From an uncultured Collinsella sp. (GTDB lineage: Bacteria > Actinomycetota > Coriobacteriia > Coriobacteriales > Coriobacteriaceae): DNA of 64,000 nt. The stretch covers positions 1 through 64,000 of the forward strand of contig CAKTVQ010000007.1 in NCBI GenBank assembly GCA_934630375.1. The letters run 5' to 3'. Made by a program: the position numbers and the translations under genes. The notes under the pieces were generated by a model. It made no database searches. It was not told the DNA's origin and worked only from the letters and a program-made list of their open reading frames with translations. Below, one piece after another: positions 25,380 through 33,340 of the stretch; the stretch's first letter is position 1; every line of letters starts with the position of its first letter.

Positions 25380-26084
25380 CTATCGGGTTACCTGGGCAAG
25401 GTGCGCCAGGCTGCAGCCCTGCTGATAGACGAAGGTGAGGTATTGGGTACAGGCGCGGTAGGCATCAAACGTCGCAAGCGCCTGTTCGACGTTGGTGTAG
25501 ACCTTCCAGGCCCCAAAGACCTTGTAGTTCTCGCCGCGCTGGGCGATAAACTCGTGCACGTCGTCGTAGGGGTATCCCAGGAAATAGCCTATTTCGTGCG
25601 GAAACTCGCAGGTGCAGTCGTTGCTGCAGCTGGCTTGCTGGGCCAGCGCGCATCGAGCCTGACTACAGGCACATTCCGCGGCGTTATTGCTCGCGAGCGT
25701 GATGCGCGATGCCAGATGCACGAGGCATGTCGCGAGGTCGCCCGTGTCGTAGCCTTCCTTGGCGAGCGCCGTCTGGGCGCGCGGGTCCGCGAAGTAGGCG
25801 GCGAGGCTTTTGGGTCGGTACACGTAAACGAGCGCTCCGCAGGGCCGCCACACCAAAACGCTCAGGTGGATGCCGAGTGGGTCAAGTTCACGATTGCACT
25901 GGGCGATAACGTTGAGCAGACGTGTTCGGCGTTCTGCGATGGTTTCGGTTGCAGTTGAGCCGTTCCCGTGGGCGTAGGTGCCTGGATAGGTAAAGAGCGA
26001 TGCCGGCTTGATGCCCGCGAGCGTAGGGGAGCAGTTGCGCACGACTGCCGCCTGAAACGTCGGGATGTCTATGGTTCGAGTCAT
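25380..26084 (-). CDS. DUF3793 family protein
   Basis: The 234-residue product matches the DUF3793 pattern as I remember it: CSPTLAGIKPASLF near the N-terminus, and FPHEIGYFLGYPYDDVHEFI and NYKVFGAWKVY later. An extra Cys-rich insert (CACSQARCALAQQASCSNDC, about residues 139-158) is unusual and could bind a metal. The function is unknown. Co-directional with the flavodoxin gene. Confidence 0.8.
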   Translation of the reverse strand: MTRTIDIPTFQAAVVRNCSPTLAGIKPASLFTYPGTYAHGNGSTATETIAERRTRLLNVIAQCNRELDPLGIHLSVLVWRPCGALVYVYRPKSLAAYFADPRAQTALAKEGYDTGDLATCLVHLASRITLASNNAAECACSQARCALAQQASCSNDCTCEFPHEIGYFLGYPYDDVHEFIAQRGENYKVFGAWKVYTNVEQALATFDAYRACTQYLTFVYQQGCSLAHLAQVTR

Positions 26085-26211
26085 GGCGTCGCTGTCCGTC
26101 CTTTCGTGTTAGCCTAGGAAAACTTATACACGAAAGTAAGCCATGGTCAACAAAAAAGTTTGATGAGGGAAACTAATTGACCGAACAGACATGTTTTTGA
26201 GGTAAGATGGG

Positions 26212-26230
26212 GACACCCCATGGGGGTATC
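26212..26230 (+). promoter_or_regulatory. CsoR/RcnR-type operator
   Basis: GACACCCCATGGGGGTATC has the G/C-tract dyad of copper- or nickel-responsive CsoR-family sites (type TACCCC, spacer, GGGGTA). It lies 30 nt before the HMA-domain gene. Confidence 0.6.
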
Positions 26231-26259
26231 TAGATAAGACTACTTGGAAAGGGGAGCGC

Positions 26260-26643
26260 ATGAGCGACTTGCTCAACCCCGCGAATCTCATCGTGCTGGT
26301 CGTCATTGCCATCGGCATGTTTTTTGGACTGCGCCGCATTGCCGCCTCGACGCGCGGGAAAAGCTGCTGCAGCGATGGGGCGTGCGGCAAGAAGGCCAAA
26401 AAGGTTGTTGTGGCGGATACCGATGCGTCGCACTATCCCTATAGCGATGAGCTGCTCATCGGCGGCATGAGCTGTGACGGCTGCGCTCAGAACGTGGCCA
26501 ATGCGCTGAATGCGCTGGACGGCGTGTGGGCAACGGTGACATATGCGGACCACACGGCACGCGTGCGCGCTAAGCAGCCGATCGATCGCGGCGTCCTTGA
26601 GGCGGCCGTGAAGGACGCGGGCTACTACGTCATGACACTGTAG
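26260..26643 (+). CDS. Membrane-anchored heavy-metal-associated (HMA) domain protein
   Basis: A 127-residue protein: a membrane helix at residues about 8-24, a Cys-rich stretch (SCCSDGACGKK) and an HMA domain from about 60 with the metal motif GGMSCDGCAQ. Such proteins bind Cu(I) or similar ions and pass them to a transporter. A CsoR-like operator upstream supports metal-dependent control. GAAAGGGGAG precedes the ATG. No copper ATPase is in the window. Confidence 0.88.
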   Translation: MSDLLNPANLIVLVVIAIGMFFGLRRIAASTRGKSCCSDGACGKKAKKVVVADTDASHYPYSDELLIGGMSCDGCAQNVANALNALDGVWATVTYADHTARVRAKQPIDRGVLEAAVKDAGYYVMTL

Positions 26644-26670
26644 GGCGCGTGCTTGGCGCAGGAAACGTCG

Positions 26671-27096
26671 CTAGGCTCGTCCGCGCAGCTCAACGTCTTG
26701 GATATCGTCGAAGTCGATGGTGATGTCTTTGAGCTTGAGCAGCTTGAAGGCGGGGAGTACCTCGTCGAGGATGCCGGTGCGGGCACGATAGCCGTACGTA
26801 TCGTAATAGGTGACTCGAACCAAATCGCCGCGTTTGAGGCCCTCGAGCTTTTTGGAAAGCTCGAGGGCTTTCTCCTCTGTGAGCTCGCACTTGGGCTCGA
26901 CAGTGATCTCTTGTTTGCGTACGAGTTCGTAGTATCCCGTCAGTGCAGCAAAGGGCATAAACTGTGCGGCGCGGTTAGCGCGGACGGACCCGCTGGCGGT
27001 GAGCTTTGGGTCGGCGGCGCGACGCCTCCCCTCGGGGTCTGCCAGACGCTCAAAGGCCGTCGGCGGACGCATGGGCTGTTGCTTGGGCTTAGGCAC
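26671..27096 (-). CDS. YolD-like protein
   Basis: A 141-residue member of the YolD-like family. Core motifs are NRAAQFMPFAALTGYYELV and the C-terminal strand region ITIDFDDIQDVEL. YolD proteins are commonly encoded beside Y-family polymerases and are thought to interact with them. The GTG start at 27096 overlaps the end of the polymerase gene by 8 nt, with TAGGAGG in front, so the two are coupled. Confidence 0.88.
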   Translation of the reverse strand: MPKPKQQPMRPPTAFERLADPEGRRRAADPKLTASGSVRANRAAQFMPFAALTGYYELVRKQEITVEPKCELTEEKALELSKKLEGLKRGDLVRVTYYDTYGYRARTGILDEVLPAFKLLKLKDITIDFDDIQDVELRGRA

Positions 27097-28594
27097 GATG
27101 TCCTCCTACCTGGTCGTTGCGCTCACGCGCGGTGGCGCCGGCGGTAAAGCTCAACCCTTTCACCAGGGCGTTCTTGCCGTATTTGCCTTTTACGGCCAGC
27201 ACGGCGCGGGCTAGGTCGCGTTCACGCTCATCGGCTTCCACGTCGCTAAACAGGTCGATGGTGGCGAACTCTTCGGGCATCAGGTTGCCAAAACCAAGGT
27301 TGATGCGTTTGACCGGTCGCTTGGGATCGACAGTCTGTGCCCATAGGTCGTCAAAATAGCCCATGATCTTCTTGAACGAATTGGTGCGCTCGGGCAGCTT
27401 GCGCGAGGCGTTGGAGTGCGCGAAGAGCGCAGCGTAGCCACCACGCGGCTTGCCGCCGTGCTCGCCCACAAAGACGCCGTCGATCGCTTGTGCTTCTCGC
27501 ACCAAACGACGTCGTTCGTCATCCTGCTGAACGGGTTTGGGGGCACGGGGCGCGAGCTCGGGGCCGTCAGTCGCTGTGGGTTCGATGCCCGACGTGCTCG
27601 AGCGCAGATGCCCACACCCGTCGACGTATTGCGCCGTGCCGCTGGCATCGAGTCGGCGGATGTCGGCGCGCTCGCTCGCATAGCCCACAAAGAGCGAAAT
27701 ACTGTCGCACACCACGTGTTTATCGACCAAGTCCAGCACGGCGGCATCGACCATTTCGCGCAAAACGGTATAGGCTTGCTCGTAGGCATAGCCCTTCGAG
27801 AGCACCTGTCCCGTGGTGGTCGAGGTTGCCTGCGGGCGGTAAGCCTGAATATCGGCGATGGTCGTTGGTTCGCGTCCAAAGGCGTGGTCGATAAGGTACT
27901 CGGCATTGACGCCGAGCTCGTCGTAGAGCAGGGTTTCATCGAGCGCGGCGACGCCCATCAGATCATAGACACCGTACTTTTCGAGCCGCGCTGCCACGCC
28001 GGGGCCGATGCCCCAGATATCGGTAATGGGGCGGTGGGGCCAGATCTCCTTGCGAAAGGTTTCGTCATCGAGCTTGCCGATGCGGCTGGGCACGTGTTTG
28101 GCGGTGATATCGAGCGCCACTTTTGCCTGGAATAGATTGGGGCCGATGCCGACCGTCGCCGTGATGCCGGTGCGCCCCAGGACTTCGTCGCGCAGCATGC
28201 AGGCGAAGCCCTCGGCATCGGTGTGATAGAGGTCTAGATAGGGGGTGACGTCGATAAAGCACTCATCGATGGAATAGACATGCACGTCCTGCGGACTGAC
28301 GTATTCCAGATAGATGCCGTAGATTTGCGCCGATACCTCCATGTAGTGCTGCATGCGCGGCATGGCCTTGATGTAGTCGATGCCATCGGGAATCTCGAAC
28401 AGGCGGCAGCGGTTATGGATGCCGAGGTCCTTCATGGCCTGCGTGATGGCGAGACAGATGGTTGTGCGTCCGCGCGATTCGTCGGCAACGACCAGGTTGG
28501 TGGTGAGCGGATCGAGCCCACGGTCGACGCACTCGACGCTGGCATAAAACGTCTTGAGGTCGATGCAGATATAGGTGTGCTGACCGTGCGCCAT
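27089..28594 (-). CDS. Y-family DNA polymerase (UmuC/DinB-like)
   Basis: A 501-residue translesion polymerase. The palm holds the catalytic acids in ICIDLKTFYASVEC and YSIDECFIDVTPY, and helix-hairpin-helix motifs follow in ITDIWGIGPGVAARL. The long C-terminal part is typical of Gram-positive UvrX/UmuC-type enzymes paired with YolD. The ATG at 28594 follows AAGGA; the codon 21 nt upstream is a weaker choice. Two LexA-type boxes lie just before it, so SOS induction is expected. Confidence 0.93.
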   Translation of the reverse strand: MAHGQHTYICIDLKTFYASVECVDRGLDPLTTNLVVADESRGRTTICLAITQAMKDLGIHNRCRLFEIPDGIDYIKAMPRMQHYMEVSAQIYGIYLEYVSPQDVHVYSIDECFIDVTPYLDLYHTDAEGFACMLRDEVLGRTGITATVGIGPNLFQAKVALDITAKHVPSRIGKLDDETFRKEIWPHRPITDIWGIGPGVAARLEKYGVYDLMGVAALDETLLYDELGVNAEYLIDHAFGREPTTIADIQAYRPQATSTTTGQVLSKGYAYEQAYTVLREMVDAAVLDLVDKHVVCDSISLFVGYASERADIRRLDASGTAQYVDGCGHLRSSTSGIEPTATDGPELAPRAPKPVQQDDERRRLVREAQAIDGVFVGEHGGKPRGGYAALFAHSNASRKLPERTNSFKKIMGYFDDLWAQTVDPKRPVKRINLGFGNLMPEEFATIDLFSDVEADERERDLARAVLAVKGKYGKNALVKGLSFTAGATARERNDQVGGHRA

Positions 28595-28608
28595 CCGTAT
28601 CCTTCCAT

Positions 28609-28639
28609 CAAACACATGTTCCTATCGAATACCTGTTCG
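28609..28639 (-). promoter_or_regulatory. Two tandem LexA (SOS) boxes
   Basis: On the plus strand, CAAACACATGTTCC (28609-28622) and CGAATACCTGTTCG (28626-28639) each differ from the Gram-positive consensus CGAAC-N4-GTTCG by one or two bases. They lie 15-45 nt before the polymerase start codon. Confidence 0.7.
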
Positions 28640-28674
28640 ATAATACCCGCTCGACCGGACACCGTCAAAACCGA

Positions 28675-28744
28675 CCAAAAAGGGACAGGTTTATTTTGGT
28701 CGGTAAAACGCTTGACCTGCCAAAACAAACCTGTCCCTTTTTGG
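28675..28744 (+). repeat. Palindrome of the AGGGACAGGTT family (upstream copy)
   Basis: Arms of 25 bp (28675-28699 and 28720-28744, one mismatch) enclose 20 nt. The core AGGGACAGGTTTATTTTGG recurs at 29392 (variant) and at 63909. It sits between divergent genes, so it is not simply a terminator. Confidence 0.85.
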
Positions 28745-28803
28745 CAGGTTTTTAACGCAGCCCTAAAGAGTGCGAAACAGCTCGGAAAAGCTCGCTTCGT
28801 AGC

Positions 28804-29379
28804 ATGAGCCTAACGATCGATACCACCATAAAGCACGGAAGGGTTGTGGGGATAATGGTCAACTATGGGTTTGGTATGCCGACGCGCTTGGTTGCGGATG
28901 GGGACGTGGCTCGCTGGTGTGGACGATTGGTCGCCCACTACGGCGGCACCAAGGCGCTGGTCGTGTTGGGAGGCGACAAGCATACGCGTGATGAGCTTGT
29001 CTCAGCGGCGCTCGGCTCGCTCGATCGCGCCCTGCTCGAACGCGTGCTCTTCCGTTGCGGCTCGGTCGGGGGCGACGGGGGAGACGATTTGGTCGACGAA
29101 GCCGTAGCCCTGGCGACCGATGAGGGCGTGGACTTTGTCCTGGCGATCGGCGATGCCGATACGGCGGGCTTTGCGCGCGAACTTGCCCAACGCATGGCGG
29201 CGCTCGATGCCGGCGAGGACGGTTTTGTCCCCTACGGGTGCATTGTCTCGGAGGGAAAAGTGCCCGCCGTTGTGGGTGCCGGCGAGGTTCCCGTTTTCGC
29301 CATCATCGCGCCCGAACTGCTGGAGGGCATTGGGTCTCCTTTGCGTGAGTTGCTCGGTAGCGTCTGCGCTGCGGCCTAA
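28804..29379 (+). CDS. Orphan N-terminal domain of an iron-type alcohol dehydrogenase
   Basis: The 191-residue product resembles only the NAD(P)-binding half of iron-containing alcohol dehydrogenases (NYGFGMPTRLVADG, ALVVLGGDKHTRDEL, VDFVLAIGDADTAGFA, PVFAI). The metal-binding C-terminal half (about 200 residues with conserved His) is missing and the frame ends at a normal stop. It may be a decayed enzyme or a small nucleotide-binding protein. The start is unsure: ATG at 28804 has no clear ribosome site, and ATG at 28855 is an alternative. Related palindromes flank it. Confidence 0.65.
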   Translation: MSLTIDTTIKHGRVVGIMVNYGFGMPTRLVADGDVARWCGRLVAHYGGTKALVVLGGDKHTRDELVSAALGSLDRALLERVLFRCGSVGGDGGDDLVDEAVALATDEGVDFVLAIGDADTAGFARELAQRMAALDAGEDGFVPYGCIVSEGKVPAVVGAGEVPVFAIIAPELLEGIGSPLRELLGSVCAAA

Positions 29380-29390
29380 TATCTGCCAGG

Positions 29391-29450
29391 AAGGGACAGG
29401 TTAATTTTGGTAGGTAAAGCGTTTGACCTGCCAAAATTAACCTGTCCCTT
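29391..29450 (+). repeat. Palindrome of the AGGGACAGGTT family (downstream copy)
   Basis: Arms of 25 bp (29391-29415 and 29426-29450, one wobble) enclose a 10-nt loop. Compared with the copy at 28675, the changed bases are compensated on the other arm. A T-run follows, so it may also end transcription. Confidence 0.85.
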
Positions 29451-29578
29451 TTTGGTCGGTCGCCGTTTAGGGGCGGATTGGCAACGCTCGCTGATTACGG
29501 TCTTGACCTGCGCTAGAATAGGGTCATCTGATTATCCGGGCGCATGGAGGTATGCGCCCGTATGTTGAGGAGGACTTT

Positions 29579-31273
29579 ATGGCAACTGTTGCCGCACCTA
29601 TCGACGCTACGTCGACCGCCGCTTGGAAGGCGCTCGAGGCCCATCAGGAGAAGCTCGAGGCCGAGGGTATCGACCTTAAGGCATGGTTCGCTGCCGATGC
29701 GGAGCGCGTGAACAAGCTGAGCTTTGACGCCGGTGACCTGCACTTCGACCTGTCCAAGAACCTGGTGACCGATGAGACCGTCAAGCTGCTGTGCGATCTT
29801 GCCCGCGAGGTGAAGCTCGAGGAGCGCCGCGACGCCATGTTCTCCGGCGAGCACATCAACACCACCGAGGACCGCGCCGTCCTGCACACCGCGCTGCGCC
29901 GTCCGGCAAGCGAGAAAGGTCAGCTTATCGTCGACGGCCAGGATGTCGTCGCCGACGTGCACGAGGTCCTCGACCGCATGTATGCCTTCGCCGAGCGCGT
30001 GCGCTCCGGTGAGTGGAAGGGTGTTACCGGCAAGAAGATCGAGCACCTGGTGTCCATCGGCATCGGCGGCTCCGATCTGGGTCCGGTCATGGCCTACGAG
30101 GCCCTGCGTCCCTATGCCGACGCCGGTATCGATTGCCGCTATATCTCCAACATCGACCCCAACGACCAGGCCGAGAAGCTCAAGGGTCTGGATCCCGAGA
30201 CCACGCTCGTGATCATCGTCTCCAAGACCTTCACCACGCTCGAGACCCTTACCAACGCTCGCGAGGTCAAGACCTGGATGCTCGAGCAGCTCAAGGCTCA
30301 GGGCGCCATCGACGGCTCCGATGAGCAGAACGCCGAGGCCGTGGCCAAGCACTTTGTCGCCGTTTCCACCGCACTCGAGAAGGTCGAGGCCTTCGGTATC
30401 GACCCGGCCAACGCCTTTGGTTTCTGGAACTGGGTCGGCGGCCGCTACTCCGTCGACTCCGCCGTGGGTCTGTCGCTGATCGTCGTGCTCGGCCCCGAGC
30501 GTTTCCAGCAGTTCCTCGAGGGCTTCCACGCCATCGACGAGTACTTCTGCAACACGCCGCTCGAGAACAACGCCGTTGCGCTGATGGGCCTGCTCAACGT
30601 CTGGTACGTCAACTTCTTCGGCTCCAAGAGCCACGCCGTGCTTCCGTACAGCCAGTACCTGCACCGCTTCCCGGCCTACCTGCAGCAGCTCACCATGGAG
30701 TCCAACGGCAAGCACGTCCGCTGGGACGGCAGCGCTGTGACCTCCGATACCGGTGAGATCTTCTGGGGCGAGCCCGGCACCAATGGCCAGCACGCCTTCT
30801 ATCAGCTGCTGCACCAGGGCACCGTGGTGGTCCCGGCCGACTTCATCGCTTTCGCCAACACCGCCAACCCCGCGACCGACAGCGGTCAGGACGTGCACGA
30901 GCTGTTCCTGGGCAACTTCCTGGCCCAGACCAAGGCGCTCGCCTTTGGTAAGACAGCCGATGAGGTGCGTGCCGAGGGCACGCCCGAGCAGATCGTCCCG
31001 GCCCGCTGCTTTGAGGGCAACCGTCCGACGACCTCGATCTTCGGTGACACGCTGACCCCGTTTGCGCTCGGCGAGCTCATCGCCCTGTACGAGCACATCA
31101 CGTTTGTCGAGGGCACGGTCTGGGGCATCGACTCCTACGACCAGTGGGGCGTCGAGCTGGGCAAGCAGCTTGCCAAGCAGATCACTCCGGCCTTCCACGA
31201 TGACGCCGCCAAGGCCGAGCAGGACGCTTCGACCCAGGCGCTCATCGAGTTCTACCGCGCTCACCGCAAGTAG
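29579..31273 (+). CDS. pgi: Glucose-6-phosphate isomerase
   Basis: Pgi interconverts glucose 6-phosphate and fructose 6-phosphate in glycolysis. The 564-residue protein shows [45 protein letters not shown] (active-site segment) and [16 protein letters not shown] with the catalytic His. GAGGAGG precedes the ATG at 29579. It is a single-gene unit with its own terminator. Codon use is strongly biased, as in highly expressed genes. Confidence 0.97.
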   Translation: MATVAAPIDATSTAAWKALEAHQEKLEAEGIDLKAWFAADAERVNKLSFDAGDLHFDLSKNLVTDETVKLLCDLAREVKLEERRDAMFSGEHINTTEDRAVLHTALRRPASEKGQLIVDGQDVVADVHEVLDRMYAFAERVRSGEWKGVTGKKIEHLVSIGIGGSDLGPVMAYEALRPYADAGIDCRYISNIDPNDQAEKLKGLDPETTLVIIVSKTFTTLETLTNAREVKTWMLEQLKAQGAIDGSDEQNAEAVAKHFVAVSTALEKVEAFGIDPANAFGFWNWVGGRYSVDSAVGLSLIVVLGPERFQQFLEGFHAIDEYFCNTPLENNAVALMGLLNVWYVNFFGSKSHAVLPYSQYLHRFPAYLQQLTMESNGKHVRWDGSAVTSDTGEIFWGEPGTNGQHAFYQLLHQGTVVVPADFIAFANTANPATDSGQDVHELFLGNFLAQTKALAFGKTADEVRAEGTPEQIVPARCFEGNRPTTSIFGDTLTPFALGELIALYEHITFVEGTVWGIDSYDQWGVELGKQLAKQITPAFHDDAAKAEQDASTQALIEFYRAHRK

Positions 31274-31302
31274 TCTTTGTTGCTGAGATAGGTCATGGCC
31301 GA

Positions 31303-31342
31303 AAGGGGCCCGTATCCGTTGGGATGCGGGCCCTTGCTGTTT
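31303..31342 (+). terminator. Terminator of pgi
   Basis: AAGGGGCCCGTATCC pairs with GGGATGCGGGCCCTT (3-nt loop), followed by GCTGTTT. Confidence 0.75.
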
Positions 31343-31373
31343 GCGGTCGAGTGTGGCGGACTGCGCGGCGTTG

Positions 31374-32675
31374 TTAGCGGGCTAATTCGACCTGCGTGGT
31401 GTCTCGCTGCGCTTCGGGCAGCTCCCCGTAGAGCGGGTGGTCCTCGAGCCTAAAGCGCTCGACCTGCTGGGGAGCGCGGCCGCGGACGAACAGCCAGGAT
31501 CGGTCGACGGGCGTTGCCATGAGTGTACTGGGCAGCACGTCAGCACGCTCGGAAAAGACGCGAGCGCTCTCGGGGTCCTGAAAGGCTAGCACGAGCTGCG
31601 TATCGCAGTTGCCCATGATGGAGCGAGCGCGCGCTTCGCCATAGAGCGCATCGAGCTGGTTTGTTGACTGCAGCAATAGGGTTGCCCAGATCTCGCGGCT
31701 GCGGATGATGGACAAAACGTTATCGATTTGTGGCATCTGCAGGTTGGCAAAGTCATCGAGCATAAAGCGGACCGGTATCGCAAAGCGGCCGTCGGGCTGC
31801 GCGTCGGCGTGGCGGATGAGTTCCGCGAAGGCCTGCGTTACAAACAGGTCGGTGAGCGGATCGAGGCTACGGTCGAGATCGCTGACGGTGACGAAGAGCG
31901 CTCGACGCTCGCATCCCAGAGCTGCGAAATCGATCTGATTCGCATCGGTGTATAGACGGCGTGCTCCATCAAAGCCCAGGCACATGACTTTTTCGGCAAG
32001 GATGCCCATGATGCTTGCGTGCATCTTTTCGGCCGTGATGGTGGGTGAGTAGCGCCGCCAAAGTGAGAGCGCGTAGCTTGTGGGGTCGGTGGTCTGCAGG
32101 TCGTCGAAAAGGCGTGTCGTGGCGCGGTCTTGGAGATGTTCGCAAAGGTCGATCACCGATGAAAACGTCTGCTCCTCCACGGGCAGCTGTTCACACACAT
32201 AGGCGATCAGGCAGGAAAGCAGGTTGGCTGTTGCATGGTCCCAAAACGGCTGGGTTTGGTCCTCGACTGGACAGATGGCCTTGGCGACCGAGATGATGTC
32301 TTGCTGGTTGGGCTTGCCGTCTTTGGTGCGGCGGATGTGGTTGAGCGGGTTGTAGCCACACTGCTCGATGTCCTCGGGCAGTGTGGTCGCATCGTCAAGA
32401 TCGGCAAAGTTGAGGCGCTGTACACGATAGCCGTGCGCGGCAAGCACGGGGCCGACTTCGCGGCAGAGCGTCCCCTTGGTATCGAGCACGATATAGCTCG
32501 CATTCATCTGCAGCAGGTTAGGCTTAAGAACGTTGCGGGTCTTGCCGGCGCCCGAAGGCCCGATTACAAGCATATTGTTGTTGAGGCCCGTTTGACGCGT
32601 GTCACACGAGAGTGTGTGGGCTTGCGCAAGGATGGTGGGGGCCGGGGCGTGCAGGGCTGCGTTGAGGTTAGACAT
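31374..32675 (-). CDS. Soluble TraG/VirD4-type coupling ATPase
   Basis: The 433-residue product is the ATPase part of a type IV coupling protein: LNNNMLVIGPSGAGKTRN (Walker A, residues 39-46), SYIVLDTKGTL, FMLDDFANL (Walker B) and SIIRSREIWATLLLQSTNQL. It lacks the N-terminal membrane helices usual for TraG/VirD4, and no relaxase or mating-channel gene is nearby. AAGGAG precedes the ATG at 32675, which overlaps the ClpP-like gene by 8 nt. It could be a leftover of a conjugative element or part of a separate DNA-handling system. Confidence 0.85.
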   Translation of the reverse strand: MSNLNAALHAPAPTILAQAHTLSCDTRQTGLNNNMLVIGPSGAGKTRNVLKPNLLQMNASYIVLDTKGTLCREVGPVLAAHGYRVQRLNFADLDDATTLPEDIEQCGYNPLNHIRRTKDGKPNQQDIISVAKAICPVEDQTQPFWDHATANLLSCLIAYVCEQLPVEEQTFSSVIDLCEHLQDRATTRLFDDLQTTDPTSYALSLWRRYSPTITAEKMHASIMGILAEKVMCLGFDGARRLYTDANQIDFAALGCERRALFVTVSDLDRSLDPLTDLFVTQAFAELIRHADAQPDGRFAIPVRFMLDDFANLQMPQIDNVLSIIRSREIWATLLLQSTNQLDALYGEARARSIMGNCDTQLVLAFQDPESARVFSERADVLPSTLMATPVDRSWLFVRGRAPQQVERFRLEDHPLYGELPEAQRDTTQVELAR

Positions 32676-33285
32676 GGGCGGTCTCCTTGGTCGAGGTGAG
32701 AATGCTGTGGGCAAAGCCGAGCTCGACGGTGCGCTCGGCCGAAAGGTACGTATCCTTTGCCGTGAGTGTTTGGATACGCTTGGCCGAAAGGCCACTGCGA
32801 TCAGACAGGATTTGCGTCAGGGCCTTGCGGGTCTGCATGAGACGCCGGCTTGTTTCCTGGAGTGCTAGGGCCGAGCCCCCAGCTCCTTGCGGGATGAGCG
32901 GGTCATGAATCATGAGCTCGGCATGGGGAGCCATGCGGCGCTCGTCACCGCCCATAAAGATGATGGCGCCCATAGAGGCCGCAAACTCCAGGCAGATGGT
33001 GTGGATGGGGCACGGCGAGAGGCGCATGGTGTCGTAGATGGCGAGGCCGGCGCGCACGTTGCCGCCGGGGCTGGCAACAAAGACCGTGATGGGGGCCGTG
33101 GGGTCTGCGGCCTCGAGCAGGCGAATCTGCTGGCACAGATCGTGCGCCATCGAACTGTTGATGTCGCCCACGACGGAAAGCTCACGTCGGGCGAGCATCT
33201 CGTCGTAGACGGAAGTGAGCGTTATGCCACGAGCCGACTCGCGCATCGTGAGCGGGCTGATGACAGGGGTCTGAGTGGTGTCCAC
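32668..33285 (-). CDS. ClpP-like serine protease in the TraG-type operon
   Basis: A 205-residue ClpP/crotonase-fold protease. The nucleophile is Ser104 in EFAASMGAII and the catalytic His is His127 in LMIHDP; VASPGGNVRAG matches the oxyanion strand. Where housekeeping ClpP has its acidic residue, the text reads IQTLTAKDTYLS, so the third triad member may be shifted. The GTG at 33285 follows AAAGGAA. It overlaps the ATPase gene and follows an unknown gene after a 55-nt gap, so it belongs to this operon rather than to a clpX locus. Confidence 0.88.
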   Translation of the reverse strand: MDTTQTPVISPLTMRESARGITLTSVYDEMLARRELSVVGDINSSMAHDLCQQIRLLEAADPTAPITVFVASPGGNVRAGLAIYDTMRLSPCPIHTICLEFAASMGAIIFMGGDERRMAPHAELMIHDPLIPQGAGGSALALQETSRRLMQTRKALTQILSDRSGLSAKRIQTLTAKDTYLSAERTVELGFAHSILTSTKETAHV

Positions 33286-33340
33286 GAAGGTTCCTTTCTT
33301 AACGTAGGACGAGGTTCTATTTGGGTTGGTGAAGCTGGCG

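Noticed and set aside
28675..29450. CRISPR array
   Set aside because: The repeats here and elsewhere are palindromes with gene-sized gaps, not short repeats with regular 30-40 bp spacers, and no cas gene is present.
29513..31264. 583-codon minus-strand frame opposite pgi
   Set aside because: Same shadow effect over a highly biased gene; no ribosome site and a composition rich in Val, Leu, Gly and His typical of antisense frames.
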